From Gallionellaceae bacterium (GTDB taxonomy: Bacteria > Pseudomonadota > Gammaproteobacteria > Burkholderiales > Gallionellaceae): a stretch of DNA of 64,000 bases. The notes beneath the pieces were generated by a model. The model worked only from the letters and a program-made list of their open reading frames with translations. It was not told the DNA's origin and did no database searches. The position numbers were made by a program, and so were the translations under genes. Below are positions 40,384 to 50,814 of the stretch, one piece after another; the stretch's first letter is position 1; each line of letters opens with the position of its first letter. The stretch lies in NCBI GenBank assembly GCA_030834965.1, contig JAUQWW010000021.1, forward strand, positions 62,001 to 126,000, read 5' to 3'.

Positions 40384-41195
40384 TATTTTTTTTCCTGCAC
40401 GGGCTCGCCGCGTACTTGCTCACTCCTGACCTGTTCACTGGTTCGCCCAAAACGGCGCTCGCGCGCCTGATATGACTGAATGGCTGCCTGAAATGCGTCG
40501 TGATCAAAGGCCGGCCACAGCGTATCGGTAAAATACAACTCGGTGTACGCCATTTGCCACAGCAGGAAATTGCTGATGCGCTGCTCGCCCCCGGTGCGGA
40601 TGAACAAATCCGGCTCCGGCGCATAGTGCGTGGAAAGATAAGGCTCCAGATCATCTTCATTGAAACTGACAGCCTTTCCGGCATCGCAGAAATTTGCCGC
40701 CATATCTGGGCGCGCCCGCAGCATTGCCTGCGTCGCCTGCATGATGTCCCAACGCCCGCCATAGTTGGCCGCGATGGTTAAGGTCAGTTCGGTATTGGAG
40801 TCGGTCAGATGTTCCGCATCTTCAATGAGCCGCACAAGCTTGGCATCGAACCGGCTGCGGTCGCCGATGATTTTGAGTCGGATGCCATTTTTATGCAATT
40901 TGTTGACTTCACGTTCCAGCATTTTCAAAAACAACTGCATCAGGAAGGAAACTTCCTCGGCTGGACGGCGCCAGTTTTCGCTGCTGAATGCAAACAGGGT
41001 CAGGTATTTGACACCCATCTTGCGGCAGTCTCTAACAACTTCGCGTACGGTTTCGACGCCGCGCTGGTGGCCGGCCACGCGCGGCAGAAAACGCTGCTTT
41101 GCCCAGCGCCCATTGCCATCCATGATGATGGCGATGTGACGCGGAACACCGGAGGTGTCGGGTACCAGGCGCGTTGAGCTCTGAAAGCCACTCAT
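40383..41195 (-). CDS. uppS: Undecaprenyl diphosphate synthase
   Basis: A 270-residue cis-prenyltransferase. Substrate-binding [16 protein letters not shown] with the catalytic Asp, [13 protein letters not shown], and [19 protein letters not shown] are all clear. It makes C55-PP, the carrier lipid for peptidoglycan. The C-terminal tail ([19 protein letters not shown]) carries a short repeat, SEQVR twice, which is unusual. Confidence 0.95.
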   Translation of the reverse strand: MSGFQSSTRLVPDTSGVPRHIAIIMDGNGRWAKQRFLPRVAGHQRGVETVREVVRDCRKMGVKYLTLFAFSSENWRRPAEEVSFLMQLFLKMLEREVNKLHKNGIRLKIIGDRSRFDAKLVRLIEDAEHLTDSNTELTLTIAANYGGRWDIMQATQAMLRARPDMAANFCDAGKAVSFNEDDLEPYLSTHYAPEPDLFIRTGGEQRISNFLLWQMAYTELYFTDTLWPAFDHDAFQAAIQSYQARERRFGRTSEQVRSEQVRGEPVQEKK

Positions 41196-41210
41196 GTGAA
41201 AGGCAGTCTC

Positions 41211-41768
41211 TCAGACCGCCATCAGGTCTGCTTCTTTGGTTTGTAGTGCCTTGTCGATTTCGGCAACGAAACGATCCGTCAGTTTCTGCACCTCATCCTG
41301 CGCACGGCGCTCGTCGTCCTCCCCAATTTCTTTTTCCTTGAGCAATTTCTTGAGATGTTCGTTGGCGTCACGGCGCACATTGCGTACCGCCACCTTGGCA
41401 TTTTCTGCCTCACCACGTACCACCTTGATCAGGTCGCGACGGCGTTCTTCTGTCAGCATTGGCATCGGCACACGTATCACATCGCCATTGGTTGCGGGAT
41501 TCAATCCCAAATCAGCATCACGAATCGCTTTTTCCACCGGCGCAACCATGTTCTTTTCCCATGGCTGCACGCCTATCGTGCGCGCATCAATCAGGGTTAC
41601 GTTGGCAACCTGGTTAATCAGCGTGGGATTGCCATAATAGTCCACAGTCACATGATCCAGAATACCCGTATGCGCACGACCCGTGCGCACCTTGCCGAAA
41701 TCCGCCTTGAGCGTTTCCAGCGTCTTGCTCATTTTCTGCTCGGTGTTTTTCTTGATATCAGCAAGCAT
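41211..41768 (-). CDS. frr: Ribosome recycling factor
   Basis: A 185-residue RRF from ATG 41768 (GGGAGGAG upstream); a GTG one codon earlier is in frame. Conserved [14 protein letters not shown], and the [17 protein letters not shown] segment. It splits post-termination ribosomes with EF-G. Confidence 0.96.
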   Translation of the reverse strand: MLADIKKNTEQKMSKTLETLKADFGKVRTGRAHTGILDHVTVDYYGNPTLINQVANVTLIDARTIGVQPWEKNMVAPVEKAIRDADLGLNPATNGDVIRVPMPMLTEERRRDLIKVVRGEAENAKVAVRNVRRDANEHLKKLLKEKEIGEDDERRAQDEVQKLTDRFVAEIDKALQTKEADLMAV

Positions 41769-41783
41769 CACTTCTCTCCTCCC

Positions 41784-42506
41784 TCAATTGCAGTGAACCA
41801 GCGTCCCCTCATCTTCACCCAACACCACGCGCTTCAGCGCGCCGGGCTTGAAAATGCTGAATACGATGATTGGCAAATTCTGGTCGCGGCACAAGGTCAA
41901 TGCCGTGGCATCCATTACCTTGAGGTTCTTGGTGATCGCCTCATCGAAACTCAGGCTCTGGTAGCGCGTGGCAGAGGCATCTTTTTTCGGGTCGGCGGTA
42001 TACACGCCGTCTACCTTGGTTGCCTTGACGACGACTTGTGCATCCATTTCCACCCCGCGCAAGGCGGCAGCGGTATCGGTCGTGAAGAAGGGGTTGCCCG
42101 TACCGGCACCAAAAATCACGACTTTTCCTTCTTCAAGATAGCGCAAGGCCTTGCCGCGTATAAACGGCTCTGCCACCTGCTCCAGGTTGAGTGCAGATTG
42201 CACGCGGCATTCAAGTCCGTGGCGCTTCATTGCATCGGACAAGGCCATGGCATTCATCACCGTGGCAAGCATGCCCATGTAATCGGCAGTAGCACGGTCC
42301 ATTCCGGCCGCAGCAGGCGCCACACCCCGAAAAATATTGCCGCCCCCGATGACGACCGCCACCTGCACACCCAGCGCAACAATCTCACCTATCTCGCCGA
42401 CGATGCGCTCAATGACGGTGCGATTGATACCGTAACTGTCGTCGCCCATCAGGGCTTCGCCGGAAAGCTTGAGGAGGATGCGTTTGTAGGGTTGTGCAGT
42501 GGTCAT
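41784..42506 (-). CDS. pyrH: UMP kinase
   Basis: A 240-residue amino acid kinase-fold protein. [29 protein letters not shown], and [17 protein letters not shown] are typical. It phosphorylates UMP to UDP. Part of the rpsB-tsf-pyrH-frr cluster. Confidence 0.96.
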   Translation of the reverse strand: MTTAQPYKRILLKLSGEALMGDDSYGINRTVIERIVGEIGEIVALGVQVAVVIGGGNIFRGVAPAAAGMDRATADYMGMLATVMNAMALSDAMKRHGLECRVQSALNLEQVAEPFIRGKALRYLEEGKVVIFGAGTGNPFFTTDTAAALRGVEMDAQVVVKATKVDGVYTADPKKDASATRYQSLSFDEAITKNLKVMDATALTLCRDQNLPIIVFSIFKPGALKRVVLGEDEGTLVHCN

Positions 42507-42511
42507 GGTTT

Positions 42512-43402
42512 TTACACCTTCGCGGCAGCAGCTACTTCGGCAGCGTAGTCTTCCACCTTCTTCTCGATGCCTTCACCGACGATGAACATCTGGAATGCAG
42601 AGACGGACGCGCCCTTGCTCTTCAGCAACTGCTCGATGGTCTGCTTCCCATCCTCAGCCTTGACGAACACCTGGCCGAGCAGCGTCACCTCCTTGAGGAA
42701 TTTTTGCACCGTGCCGTCGGCAATTTTTTCCAGCATGGCATCAGGTTTGCCGGCTTCACGTGCCTTCTCGATCGCGATGCGGCGCTCGGTAGCGATTTCC
42801 TCGGCATTCACGCCGGAAGCGTCAATCGATTTCGGTTTGCTGGCCGCAATGTGCATCGCCAGATCCTTGCCCAGCGCCTCGTCGCCGCCAGTATATTCCA
42901 CCAGCACGCCGATCTTGTTGCCGTGCAGGTAGGAAGCCAGCTTGCCGGCGGTGGTGGCATAGCGTGCAATACGACGCACCGTGATATTTTCACCCAACTT
43001 CATTATCAGCGCCTTGCGGACTTCTTCAACGCTGCCTGCACCGTTGGCAATCGGGAGGTCCGCCAGCGCGGCGATATCCGCAGGATCTTTCTCTGCCACG
43101 GTCTGCGCAACATTTTTGGCGAATGCCATAAAGTCGTCGTTCTTCGCCACGAAATCGGTTTCACAGTTGACTTCGGCAACCGCGCCGGTCTTGCCATCTG
43201 CAGCAGTGTATGAGCCGACCACGCCCTCAGCCGCCACGCGCGAAGCGGCCTTGCTGGCCTTGGCGCCACTCTTGATGCGCAGCAATTCTTCCGCCGCCTT
43301 GAAGTCGCCATTGGTTTCCACCAGCGCCTTTTTGCAGTCCATCATCGCGAGACCCGTGGCCTCGCGCAGCTCTTTCACCATGCTTGCGGTAATTTCCGCC
43401 AT
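42512..43402 (-). CDS. tsf: Elongation factor Ts
   Basis: A 296-residue EF-Ts. N-terminal [20 protein letters not shown] and [11 protein letters not shown] are the EF-Tu-binding and core motifs. It exchanges GDP for GTP on EF-Tu. A terminator-like hairpin separates it from rpsB. Confidence 0.96.
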   Translation of the reverse strand: MAEITASMVKELREATGLAMMDCKKALVETNGDFKAAEELLRIKSGAKASKAASRVAAEGVVGSYTAADGKTGAVAEVNCETDFVAKNDDFMAFAKNVAQTVAEKDPADIAALADLPIANGAGSVEEVRKALIMKLGENITVRRIARYATTAGKLASYLHGNKIGVLVEYTGGDEALGKDLAMHIAASKPKSIDASGVNAEEIATERRIAIEKAREAGKPDAMLEKIADGTVQKFLKEVTLLGQVFVKAEDGKQTIEQLLKSKGASVSAFQMFIVGEGIEKKVEDYAAEVAAAAKV

Positions 43403-43430
43403 TTCCTTACTCCTTGAAAATATTACTTAC

Positions 43431-43454
43431 AAAAAAAGGGGCTTGCGCCCCTTT
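43431..43454 (-). terminator. Intrinsic terminator/attenuator between rpsB and tsf
   Basis: On the minus strand: AAAGGGGC, loop GCAA, GCCCC, then seven Ts (43,437-43,431). The stem is GGGGC/GCCCC extended by A-T pairs. It lies 17 bases after the rpsB stop and 28 bases before the tsf start, so it likely lowers tsf transcription relative to rpsB. Confidence 0.8.
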
Positions 43455-43471
43455 GGTGCAGGGATCGCAGC

Positions 43472-44194
43472 TTACGCTGCCTCGCCTGCGACCTGCGCCA
43501 CTACTTCGTTGAGCGCCTGCTCGCGGCCTTCCAGCACCGCATCGGCCATGCCGCGCGCATACAGGCGAATCGCCTGGCTGGAATCGTCGTTGCCGGGAAT
43601 GACATAATCCACGCCCAACGGAGTATGGTTCGTATCCACCACACCGATCACCGGGATGCCCAGCTTCTGCGCTTCCACGATGGCACCCTTCTGGTAGCCG
43701 ACGTCGATCACAAAAATTGCGGAAGGCAGCCCATTCATGTTCTTGATGCCACCGAGACTGCGATCCAGCTTCTCCAGTTCGCGTTGGAACATCAGACCTT
43801 CCTTCTTGGAAACTTTTTCCATGGTGCCATCCTGCATCATGGTTTCCAGGTCATGCAGACGCTTGATGGATTGCTGCACCGTCTTGAAGTTGGTCAGCAT
43901 GCCGCCCAGCCAGCGATAATCAACGTATGGACAACCACAACGCGTTGCCTCTTCCTTGATGATTTCACGCGCTTGACGCTTGGTGGCGACAAACAGCACC
44001 GTGCCTTTGTTGGCAGCCATCTTGCGCACAACGTTCAGTGCCTCGTTGTACATGACAACGGTTTTTTCGAGGTTGATAATGTGAATCTTGTTGCGATGAC
44101 CGAAAATATAAGGGGCCATCTTGGGATTCCAAAAACGGGTTTGATGTCCGAAATGGACGCCCGCCTCCAGCATTTGACGCATCGTTACAGCCAT
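43472..44194 (-). CDS. rpsB: 30S ribosomal protein S2
   Basis: A 240-residue S2 with [23 protein letters not shown] (read in parts), [14 protein letters not shown] and [13 protein letters not shown]. Structural component of the small subunit. The promoter and leader upstream (to 44,347) are described separately. Confidence 0.97.
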   Translation of the reverse strand: MAVTMRQMLEAGVHFGHQTRFWNPKMAPYIFGHRNKIHIINLEKTVVMYNEALNVVRKMAANKGTVLFVATKRQAREIIKEEATRCGCPYVDYRWLGGMLTNFKTVQQSIKRLHDLETMMQDGTMEKVSKKEGLMFQRELEKLDRSLGGIKNMNGLPSAIFVIDVGYQKGAIVEAQKLGIPVIGVVDTNHTPLGVDYVIPGNDDSSQAIRLYARGMADAVLEGREQALNEVVAQVAGEAA

Positions 44195-44317
44195 GATTAC
44201 TCCATGTGTTAAGGGTTAAGTTATCCACTCGTCAGCCTGACCCTGATGGGCACCCCAACATGAACGAGTGTACGAATTTCCTGTCATTCAGCACCCTGCC
44301 GAACAAACAGGGCGCGC

Positions 44318-44347
44318 ATTATAACCCAATCCGACGGATTTGTGCCA
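44318..44347 (-). promoter_or_regulatory. Sigma-70-type promoter for rpsB
   Basis: On the minus strand an extended -10 (GGGTTATAAT; hexamer at 44,323-44,318) preceded by TGGCAC at 44,347-44,342 with an 18-base spacer. It would give a leader of about 115 bases before rpsB. The transcript leader contains possible pairing, but no S2-binding leader structure was proved here. Confidence 0.6.
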
Positions 44348-44430
44348 CGGTGACTTTGACTCCGGCATGGTTTTTCCATAATAATCCACCGGTTTCCGGC
44401 CTCGGGCCGTCCGACTTCCTGGGAGTATCA

Positions 44431-44601
44431 ATGAGCACCGAACAAAGAATGAGCAAAAAGAAAAAAATCAGGGTCAGCGCAATCGCCTGTGCCTGCAGCA
44501 CAGTTATTGCACTCCTGCTGGATGGCACGATGATGGACAAGCTGGTGTGGTCCATTGAATTTTCCGTTTTTTCCCTGGTCGTAATCTGGACCATCTGGTA
44601 A
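44431..44601 (+). CDS. Small membrane protein, 56 residues
   Basis: ATG 44431 has GGGAG seven bases upstream. The product starts with a basic segment (MSTEQRMSKKKKIRVS) and then has two hydrophobic segments (about residues 17-31 and 40-55), ending IWTIW. No family is recognised. It lies 24 bases upstream of a DUF411 gene on the same strand and may share its transcript. Confidence 0.55.
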   Translation: MSTEQRMSKKKKIRVSAIACACSTVIALLLDGTMMDKLVWSIEFSVFSLVVIWTIW

Positions 44602-44625
44602 CTGACCGCGCGAAAGGGAAACGCC

Positions 44626-45063
44626 ATGAAACATCGCTTGACCGCTTTGACTTGCGCCATTGGACTATTTTTCGGCGCACATACTGCCCTTGCTGCAACA
44701 AACGTCACCGTATACAAAAGCCCGACCTGCGAATGCTGCACAAACTACGTCCACTATCTGGAAAAGAACGGGTTCACCGTCAATGCGATCAACAGTGACG
44801 ACATGGACGCCATCAAAAAACGCTATGGCACGGCGCGCGCAGCGAGCTGCCACACGGCACTGATGGACGGCTACGTTGTCGAGGGACACGTTCCCGTACG
44901 CGCCATCCGCAAGATGCTGCGCGAAAAACCCGCTATCGCCGGCATCAGCGCACCCGGCATGCCGCAGAATTCGCCGGGCATGGGCGAAGAAAAACCGGGA
45001 ACGTTGACGATCTACGCCATCCCCAAAGGAAAGACACAATTGACCGTCTTCTCGGTTGAATAA
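44626..45063 (+). CDS. DUF411 periplasmic metal-binding protein
   Basis: A 145-residue protein. A signal peptide (LTCAIGLFFGAHTALAA) precedes the DUF411 signature YKSPTCECCTNYVHYL, a thioredoxin-like CxxC region, and HVPVRAIRKML. DUF411 proteins often accompany copper-handling genes and are thought to bind metals. A Pro/Gly/Met-rich segment (PGMPQNSPGM) follows. Role in copper tolerance is inference. Confidence 0.85.
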   Translation: MKHRLTALTCAIGLFFGAHTALAATNVTVYKSPTCECCTNYVHYLEKNGFTVNAINSDDMDAIKKRYGTARAASCHTALMDGYVVEGHVPVRAIRKMLREKPAIAGISAPGMPQNSPGMGEEKPGTLTIYAIPKGKTQLTVFSVE

Positions 45064-45109
45064 ACCTTCCGCCTTCTTGATCGAAAGACGGCGTGCACCA
45101 CGAACATCT

Positions 45110-45964
45110 CTAGGCGATCAGCTTCGTTTCAATACCTAGGGCACGTATACGCCCAGCGAACGCCTGCATCTGCTGCGCAGTCAGTGCAGCCAGGCGCGGC
45201 GCCTCAGGCTGAAGAGATGGGCGCGCCAGAGTATAAAGCAGCACGCCTTGCAGTTTGATGCTGTCGCGCAGCAACCCGGCCAGAAAGTTAAGATAATCAT
45301 CCTCATCCTGCCGGCTTGGCGGCTCACCGTCCAGTGCGAACCAGCAGGTTTGCAGCCAAGTTGGACACCGCTCGATCGCTGCAACCAGGTTGTCGTGCAC
45401 CTTGCTCATGCTTGTGCACGTATCGTTGATGCGCAGCATTCCCTGCTCACTGGCGCGATCCAGCTTGAACCACACTTCTCCGTTGAGCTGCGCCAACTGG
45501 CGCAGCCCTTGCCGCACATTGTCGCGATGCATCAGGCTGCCGTTGCTGATCAGGATCACCTTGATATCGACCGGCAGTGACAGTTCCTGTTTCAACCTCC
45601 CGACAAGCTCGATGACCTGCAAGAATTCTGCGGCACTGGTTGGCTCGCCATTGCCGGAAAGCGCGATATCATTGATGCGGCGCATCCCTTCCGGTACACG
45701 GCGCTGCATGAAATCGCCCTGCAGCAATTCATGCAGAAAGCCGCGCAGCTCGCGCTCTAGCAACGTGAGATCAACCGGTGGTGCGGTACCGCGCTTGAGG
45801 TCCGGCACCTGGCAATAGATGCAGCGCCAGTTGCAGGCATTGTTGGGATTGAGGTTGATGCCGATGGAAACACCGCCTGCACGGCGCGACACCACCGGAT
45901 AGACATAGTGCAATCCAGCACTGTCCCGGCTGTGGTCGGTTACATTGAGATTGCTCTCACTCAC
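45110..45964 (-). CDS. Radical SAM protein
   Basis: A 284-residue protein from GTG 45964, placed five bases after the nlpD stop; the frame runs further upstream but only as overlap with nlpD. The 4Fe-4S cluster motif is CNWRCIYC (CxxxCxxC), preceded by GGVSIGINLNPNN. Later strands include DIALSGNGEPTSAAEF and VKVILISNGSL. The substrate is unknown. It takes the place where rpoS often lies after nlpD in proteobacteria. Confidence 0.82.
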   Translation of the reverse strand: MSESNLNVTDHSRDSAGLHYVYPVVSRRAGGVSIGINLNPNNACNWRCIYCQVPDLKRGTAPPVDLTLLERELRGFLHELLQGDFMQRRVPEGMRRINDIALSGNGEPTSAAEFLQVIELVGRLKQELSLPVDIKVILISNGSLMHRDNVRQGLRQLAQLNGEVWFKLDRASEQGMLRINDTCTSMSKVHDNLVAAIERCPTWLQTCWFALDGEPPSRQDEDDYLNFLAGLLRDSIKLQGVLLYTLARPSLQPEAPRLAALTAQQMQAFAGRIRALGIETKLIA

Positions 45965-45971
45965 GGGAACG

Positions 45972-46982
45972 TCAGGACTTGATGAGTGGCAGGTATTTTG
46001 CCGGGTCCACCGGCTTGCCGAATTTGCGAATCTCGAAATGCAGCTTGACCTGATCGGCATCGGTGTTGCCCATCTCGGCAATTTTCTGTCCCTTGGTCAC
46101 GGTCTGCCCTTCTTTCACCAATACTTGGTCATTGTGTGCATACGCGCTGAGGTACGTCTTGTTGTGCTTGATGATGACCAGCTTGCCATAGCCGCGCAAC
46201 CCACTGCCGCTATACACCACCTTGCCCGCAGCGCTTGCCACCACGGCCTGGCCGCGCTTCCCGGCAAGATCAATGCCCTTCTGGTTGGCACTTTCCGAGA
46301 ACTCACCGATCACCTTGCCGCTGGTCGGCATGCTCCACTCCAGCGCATCGTCATCGCCTTCGCTAGTTACTGTGGAATCCGGTCTGGGTTCAGCCTTGGG
46401 CTCAGCCTTGGGCTCCATCTTGGCCACCGCCATTGGTTCGGGTTTGTGCGGCATATCCTGCATTTTCTCGATCTCGGCGACAGCCTGTTCGGAATAAGGC
46501 AGCTTGGCTGTTTTTGGCTGGTCCTTGATGAGCGCACCCAAGGCCTTGCTTTCCACAGGCTTGATTTCAGACAAAGGCGTGGTTTCCACCATGGGCATGG
46601 ATATCGGCTTGGACATTACCGATGCAGCGTTCGACACCAGGCGGATTTCCTGTCCTACGCGGATCAGGTCAGGCTTCTCGATGCCATTGAGTTCGGCAAG
46701 TTCCTGATAGCCCATACCATGATTGAAGGCAATGCTGTATAGCGTGTCACCCTTCTGCACCACATACGTCTGGGGACGCCAATCCTTCTCAGCGGGTACA
46801 GGCTGGGTCGCGGCTTCCAAGACAGGTGCGGCAATCGGCGCAACGACCGGTACGACAGGTTTTTTTTCAACAGCGCCGCGTTCCCGAACAGGCGCATGGC
46901 CGCTGCTGGACGCACAACCCGCCAGCACGGCAACGGCAAGTACTGCATACAACCTGCCCAAAGAATGCACTTTCAATGTCAT
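45972..46982 (-). CDS. nlpD: NlpD-like lipoprotein with LysM and degenerate LytM domain
   Basis: A 336-residue protein from ATG 46982, which overlaps the pcm stop (ATGA). A lipoprotein signal ends with the lipobox LAGC. A LysM domain follows ([15 protein letters not shown]), then a Pro/Lys/Glu-rich linker with a repeated AEPKAEPK stretch, and a C-terminal LytM/M23 domain. The first zinc ligand region reads [10 protein letters not shown], without the His seen in active M23 peptidases, while YAHND and LHFEI remain. As in E. coli NlpD, it is likely an amidase activator in cell separation rather than a peptidase. Confidence 0.9.
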   Translation of the reverse strand: MTLKVHSLGRLYAVLAVAVLAGCASSSGHAPVRERGAVEKKPVVPVVAPIAAPVLEAATQPVPAEKDWRPQTYVVQKGDTLYSIAFNHGMGYQELAELNGIEKPDLIRVGQEIRLVSNAASVMSKPISMPMVETTPLSEIKPVESKALGALIKDQPKTAKLPYSEQAVAEIEKMQDMPHKPEPMAVAKMEPKAEPKAEPRPDSTVTSEGDDDALEWSMPTSGKVIGEFSESANQKGIDLAGKRGQAVVASAAGKVVYSGSGLRGYGKLVIIKHNKTYLSAYAHNDQVLVKEGQTVTKGQKIAEMGNTDADQVKLHFEIRKFGKPVDPAKYLPLIKS

Positions 46983-47635
46983 GCTTTTCCCATCAATAAC
47001 GGCACGAACTTGACCGTCTCCAGACGGGTTTCGCGATAGCCCTGCGCATCGCGCTCGATCAGGCAAAGATATTGCTCCTGCGCGCCCAGGGGCAGTACCA
47101 TTCTACCACCCACGGCAAGCTGCTTCAGCAGCGTGGGTGGAACATGAGTGGCTGCCGCCGCCATGATGATGCCATCAAATGGAGCCACCTCAGGTAACCC
47201 CATGTTGCCGTCCGCGTAGCGTAGCGTCACGTTGTGCGCCTGCAATTCCTTCAAATATTCGGCCGCACGCTCATACAGCGGCTGCACGCGCTCCACCGAG
47301 TACACCTCTTCTGCAACCTGCGCCAGTACCGCCGCCTGGTAACCGCAACCCGTGCCGATTTCCAGCACGCGCTTGAGCGGCCTGCCGTCACGCAGAATTT
47401 CGATCATGCGTGCCACGGTATAGGGTTGCGAAATAGTCTGTCCAAAACCGAGCGGCAGCGACACATCGTCATAAGCGCGGCTGGCCAGCGCCTCATCCAC
47501 GAAGATGTGGCGCGGCACCGCGTTCATGGCGGCCAGCACCACCTCATCCTGAATTCCCTGCTCACGCAGGCGCTCGATCAGGCGCCCGCGTGTGCGCTGC
47601 GAAGTCATTCCGATGCCGCTGTAGCGTCTATTCAT
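46979..47635 (-). CDS. pcm: Protein-L-isoaspartate O-methyltransferase
   Basis: A 218-residue cytosolic PCMT. SAM loop [33 protein letters not shown] and PGG-like [10 protein letters not shown] are clear. It repairs L-isoaspartyl residues. Member of the surE-pcm-nlpD cluster, overlapping surE by four bases. Compare the exported paralogue at 4,795-5,526. Confidence 0.96.
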   Translation of the reverse strand: MNRRYSGIGMTSQRTRGRLIERLREQGIQDEVVLAAMNAVPRHIFVDEALASRAYDDVSLPLGFGQTISQPYTVARMIEILRDGRPLKRVLEIGTGCGYQAAVLAQVAEEVYSVERVQPLYERAAEYLKELQAHNVTLRYADGNMGLPEVAPFDGIIMAAAATHVPPTLLKQLAVGGRMVLPLGAQEQYLCLIERDAQGYRETRLETVKFVPLLMGKA

Positions 47636-48384
47636 GTAGCGTTTTCCGTCAACCAGCCGCGCACCGCATTGAGCTGGCTGTACTGTGTCAGATCCATTTG
47701 CAGTGGGGTGATCGATACACGCCGATTGGCAACAGCGTGGAAATCAGTTCCCTCGCCCGCGTCCTGCGCTTTGCCCGCCGCTCCCACCCAGTACACGGTT
47801 TCGCCGTGTGGGTTGGTGCTTTTCACCACGGGTTCCGCCTTGTGGCGTTTGCCCAGCCGGGTGACTTCCATGCCCTGCAATTGCTCGTATTCGATATCCG
47901 GTACATTTACGTTCAGCAGCCACGGATGGGTGTGCGAATGCTTTTCAAAGCGCCGCACCAGGTCTGCAACCACGCGTGCCGCCGTGGTGAAATGCGCCAA
48001 TTCCTTGCCTGCCAGCGATACGGCAATGGACGGGATGCCAAGCAGAAAACCTTCCGTAGCCGCTGCCACGGTTCCCGAATAAATCGTATCGTCACCCATG
48101 TTGGCGCCGGAATTGATGCCGGAAATAATCATGTCGGGCTGGGTATCCAGCATGCCGGTGACTGCCAGATGCACGCAATCCGTCGGCGTGCCATTCACAT
48201 AGTGAAAGCCGTTCGCGGCACGGCGCAGATTGAGCGGTCGATCCAGGGTCAAGGAATTGCTTGCGCCACTTCGGTCCCGCTCCGGCGCCACCACCACGAT
48301 ATCCGCGGTAGCGGAAAGGGTTTCCGCGAGACAGATCAGGCCTGGTGCAAAATATCCATCGTCGTTACTGAGCAAAATGCGCAT
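47632..48384 (-). CDS. surE: 5'-nucleotidase SurE
   Basis: A 250-residue Sur[15 protein letters not shown] holds the Asp-Asp metal site, with [12 protein letters not shown] and [21 protein letters not shown] (read in parts). It dephosphorylates nucleoside monophosphates, often in stationary phase. Start of the surE-pcm-nlpD operon. Confidence 0.96.
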   Translation of the reverse strand: MRILLSNDDGYFAPGLICLAETLSATADIVVVAPERDRSGASNSLTLDRPLNLRRAANGFHYVNGTPTDCVHLAVTGMLDTQPDMIISGINSGANMGDDTIYSGTVAAATEGFLLGIPSIAVSLAGKELAHFTTAARVVADLVRRFEKHSHTHPWLLNVNVPDIEYEQLQGMEVTRLGKRHKAEPVVKSTNPHGETVYWVGAAGKAQDAGEGTDFHAVANRRVSITPLQMDLTQYSQLNAVRGWLTENAT

Positions 48385-48810
48385 CTGGCTGGGCTGATTG
48401 TGATTGCGAATCGTAATAATGAAGAAATCGTTAAACGCGCTCTACTGCACATATGAGCGTATGAAAACAAGGCGGCTGGATTATAGGGGGTGTTTCAACT
48501 GCATACAATGTCTGTGCAGGGAATGTAGCGGGCCGCCGCCTGCTATGCATTCAAGCGGCGGCAGTTTGATTATCGCAGCGAGCGCAGCTAAGATGGGTGC
48601 TCATTATACGGGGTAGAGATATACAGCTTTGACCCTTAGCCTCCAGTTTTTTGACCCTTCCGCCAAATGTGGAAGGGTATAGAAGTATTATAAAGATATA
48701 CTGCATCAAAAGATCTTCGGCGTGCCTTGACCCTCGCCAACACATACCCTGCCGCCAATGCGTTACTGCCTGACGCGCAGGGCCATCAGACATAAAAGTG
48801 GGTGGACGAT
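48385..48810. other. 426-bp gene-free region with hairpins, before an accessory region
   Basis: No convincing gene is seen. It holds a perfect 8-base-pair hairpin, GCCGCCGC (48,532-48,539) with GCGGCGGC (48,555-48,562), and a second, CCCTTCC (48,655-48,661) with GGAAGGG (48,671-48,677). TTGACCCTT occurs twice, 22 bases apart (48,629 and 48,651). A minus-strand TATAAT (48,608-48,603) could serve surE but has no good -35. Confidence 0.5.
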
Positions 48811-50520
48811 ATGCGTTACCTTGCACTCGTGACGGACTACGATGGAACCCTGTCTTCGGATGACAGGTTGTCGGAGCAGGTGGTAAGTGCCCTGGAGCGC
48901 CTGAGGGTTTCCGGCAGGCGGGCGATCCTGGTCACGGGTCGCCGGCTCGACGACCTGCTTGCGGTCTGCCATTGCGTGCAACTTTTTGATCGCGTCGTCG
49001 CCGAGAACGGTGCAATCGTCTACGATCCCGCAAGCAGGGAAGAAACGCGACTCGCCAATCCGCCGTCCAAACTGCTGATACAGAGCCTGCAGGCGCGCGG
49101 CGTCACGCCGCTTGAGATCGGACAGGTACTGGTGGCGACCCATGCGCCGCATCGCGCAACCGTTCAGGACGTCATCTGGGAACTCGGCCTCGAGGCCCAG
49201 GTGATCGGCAATCGCGGCGCGGTGATGGTGCTCCCGGCTGGAGTCAACAAGGCGACGGGGCTCGAGTACGCACTGCGCGAACTGAGGCTTTCGCGCCACG
49301 AAGTGGTGGGCATCGGCGACGCGGAAAACGATCATTCGTTTCTGGAGCGCTGTGAGTGCGCCGTGGCGGTGGCCAACGCGGCACCGTCTATCAAACAGAT
49401 CGCCGCCCTGGTGACGGAGGCCGAAAATGGCAACGGTGTCATCGAACTGATCAACGAGTTGATCAGCGACGATTTACACCGACTGGAAGGCTCACTTTCG
49501 CAAAACCTGATTTTGCTCGGGAAACGCACAGACGGCACCACCGTACAACTCCCGCCCTACGGCCGCACCATGCTCGTAGCCGGTCCTTCCGGCTGCGGCA
49601 AGTCTACACTCACCGCCGGCATCATCGAACGTCTCATCGAAAAGGATTACCAAGTCTGCATCGTCGATCCGGAAGGTGATTACGGAACCTTACGCGACGT
49701 CGTGGCGCTCGGCAACCAGTGGCGCACCCCGAGTATCGCCGAGGTATTGGCGATACTCGAAGACCCCCAAATCAACCTGAGCGTTAATCTCCTCGGTATC
49801 CCGTTGGGTGACCGGCCGGATTTTTTCGCACAACTTGCACCGAACCTGCAGGCCATGCGAGCCCGGACCGGGCGGCCACACTGGCTGGTCGTGGACGAAG
49901 CGCACCATCTGCTGCCCGACACCTGGGGTCACGCCGCGGCCATACTGCCACAAAAACTCCACGAAACCATCCTGGTCACCGTGCATCCCGACCATGTGGT
50001 CCCGGAGATCCTCGCGCCGATCGACGTGGTTGTGGCTATCGGCCATTCACCCGAAAAAACCCTTGGGGATTTCGCCGTGGCGACGGGGCAGACGATTGCC
50101 TGGCCCGTGGATTTGGTCTACCAGGCAGATCGCGTTGTCGTATGGTTCGACGAGGACGGGCAAGCACCGTTCGCGATGCAGGCACAACCCGGGCGGGCCG
50201 AGCGCATCCGCCACCATCGCAAGTATGCAGAAGGCAATCTGCGCTGGCACAGTTTTTATTTCCGCGGCCCCAACAATTATCACAACCTGAAGGCGCAGAA
50301 CCTCGTCGTCTTCTGCCAGATCGCCCAGGGCATCGACGAGTCGACCTGGATGTACCATCTTCGCCGTGGCGACTACTCGCGCTGGTTCCGCCACGCGATC
50401 AAGGACAATCATCTCGCCGACGAGGCGGAACGCGTCGAACGTCGTGCCGACCTCGAACCCTGGCAGACGCGGCAGATGATTCAGGAATTGGTGAATGCCC
50501 GTTACACGCTGCTGGAATAG
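48811..50520 (+). CDS. HAD phosphatase fused to a HerA/DUF87-like P-loop ATPase
   Basis: About 569 residues from ATG 48811; an in-frame GTG nine bases upstream is an alternative. The N-terminal ~225 residues are a HAD-IIB phosphatase: motif I DYDGTL (residues 10-14), ILVTGRR for motif II and GIGDAENDH for motif IV. The C-terminal part has Walker A GPSGCGKST (about 258-266), a following VDPEGDYGTL and Walker B WLVVDEAHHL (about 358-367), like DUF87/HerA ATPases. Residues after 460 are Trp/Arg-rich without a known motif. The combination suggests a nucleic-acid or sugar-phosphate role, but the true substrate is unknown. Neighbours look scrambled. Confidence 0.85.
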   Translation: MRYLALVTDYDGTLSSDDRLSEQVVSALERLRVSGRRAILVTGRRLDDLLAVCHCVQLFDRVVAENGAIVYDPASREETRLANPPSKLLIQSLQARGVTPLEIGQVLVATHAPHRATVQDVIWELGLEAQVIGNRGAVMVLPAGVNKATGLEYALRELRLSRHEVVGIGDAENDHSFLERCECAVAVANAAPSIKQIAALVTEAENGNGVIELINELISDDLHRLEGSLSQNLILLGKRTDGTTVQLPPYGRTMLVAGPSGCGKSTLTAGIIERLIEKDYQVCIVDPEGDYGTLRDVVALGNQWRTPSIAEVLAILEDPQINLSVNLLGIPLGDRPDFFAQLAPNLQAMRARTGRPHWLVVDEAHHLLPDTWGHAAAILPQKLHETILVTVHPDHVVPEILAPIDVVVAIGHSPEKTLGDFAVATGQTIAWPVDLVYQADRVVVWFDEDGQAPFAMQAQPGRAERIRHHRKYAEGNLRWHSFYFRGPNNYHNLKAQNLVVFCQIAQGIDESTWMYHLRRGDYSRWFRHAIKDNHLADEAERVERRADLEPWQTRQMIQELVNARYTLLE

Positions 50521-50814
50521 CCTCGAAAACAGTCGTTGAACGATTTCCAGAGATACATCAAAAACGATAGATCGCGGCGGCGCCAATGTCCACGGGACAT
50601 CGGCGAAAAAGCTCGGCCTCACCCTGTCTCGAATTATTCAGGGGCTCCTTGAAGTCTTCCTGTCTTCAGTTCTGATTCGCTAGGTTCGAATCCGGACGCT
50701 TTTCTGGAGTGAAATATGGCACGGGTATACACGATCTCGCAGACGCTAAGCGTTACGTCCGAAGCATTTCGATTCATTGCGGCCGACGTCATCGCGCCAA
50801 CTCGATTATCTCGA
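50521..50814. other. Non-coding or degraded segment after the HAD-ATPase gene
   Basis: No homologous gene was recognised. A short frame starts at ATG 50716 with GGAG just upstream (MARVYTISQTLSVTSEAFR) but it runs into the reverse strand of the permease fragment and loses any meaning. GGTTCGAATCC at 50,683-50,693 resembles a tRNA T-loop without a matching tRNA body. Confidence 0.4.

Noticed and set aside
50683-50693. tRNA-like T-loop GGTTCGAATCC
   Set aside because: The flanking bases do not pair into a five-base T-stem, and no acceptor, D or anticodon arm could be assembled around it. At most a fragment.
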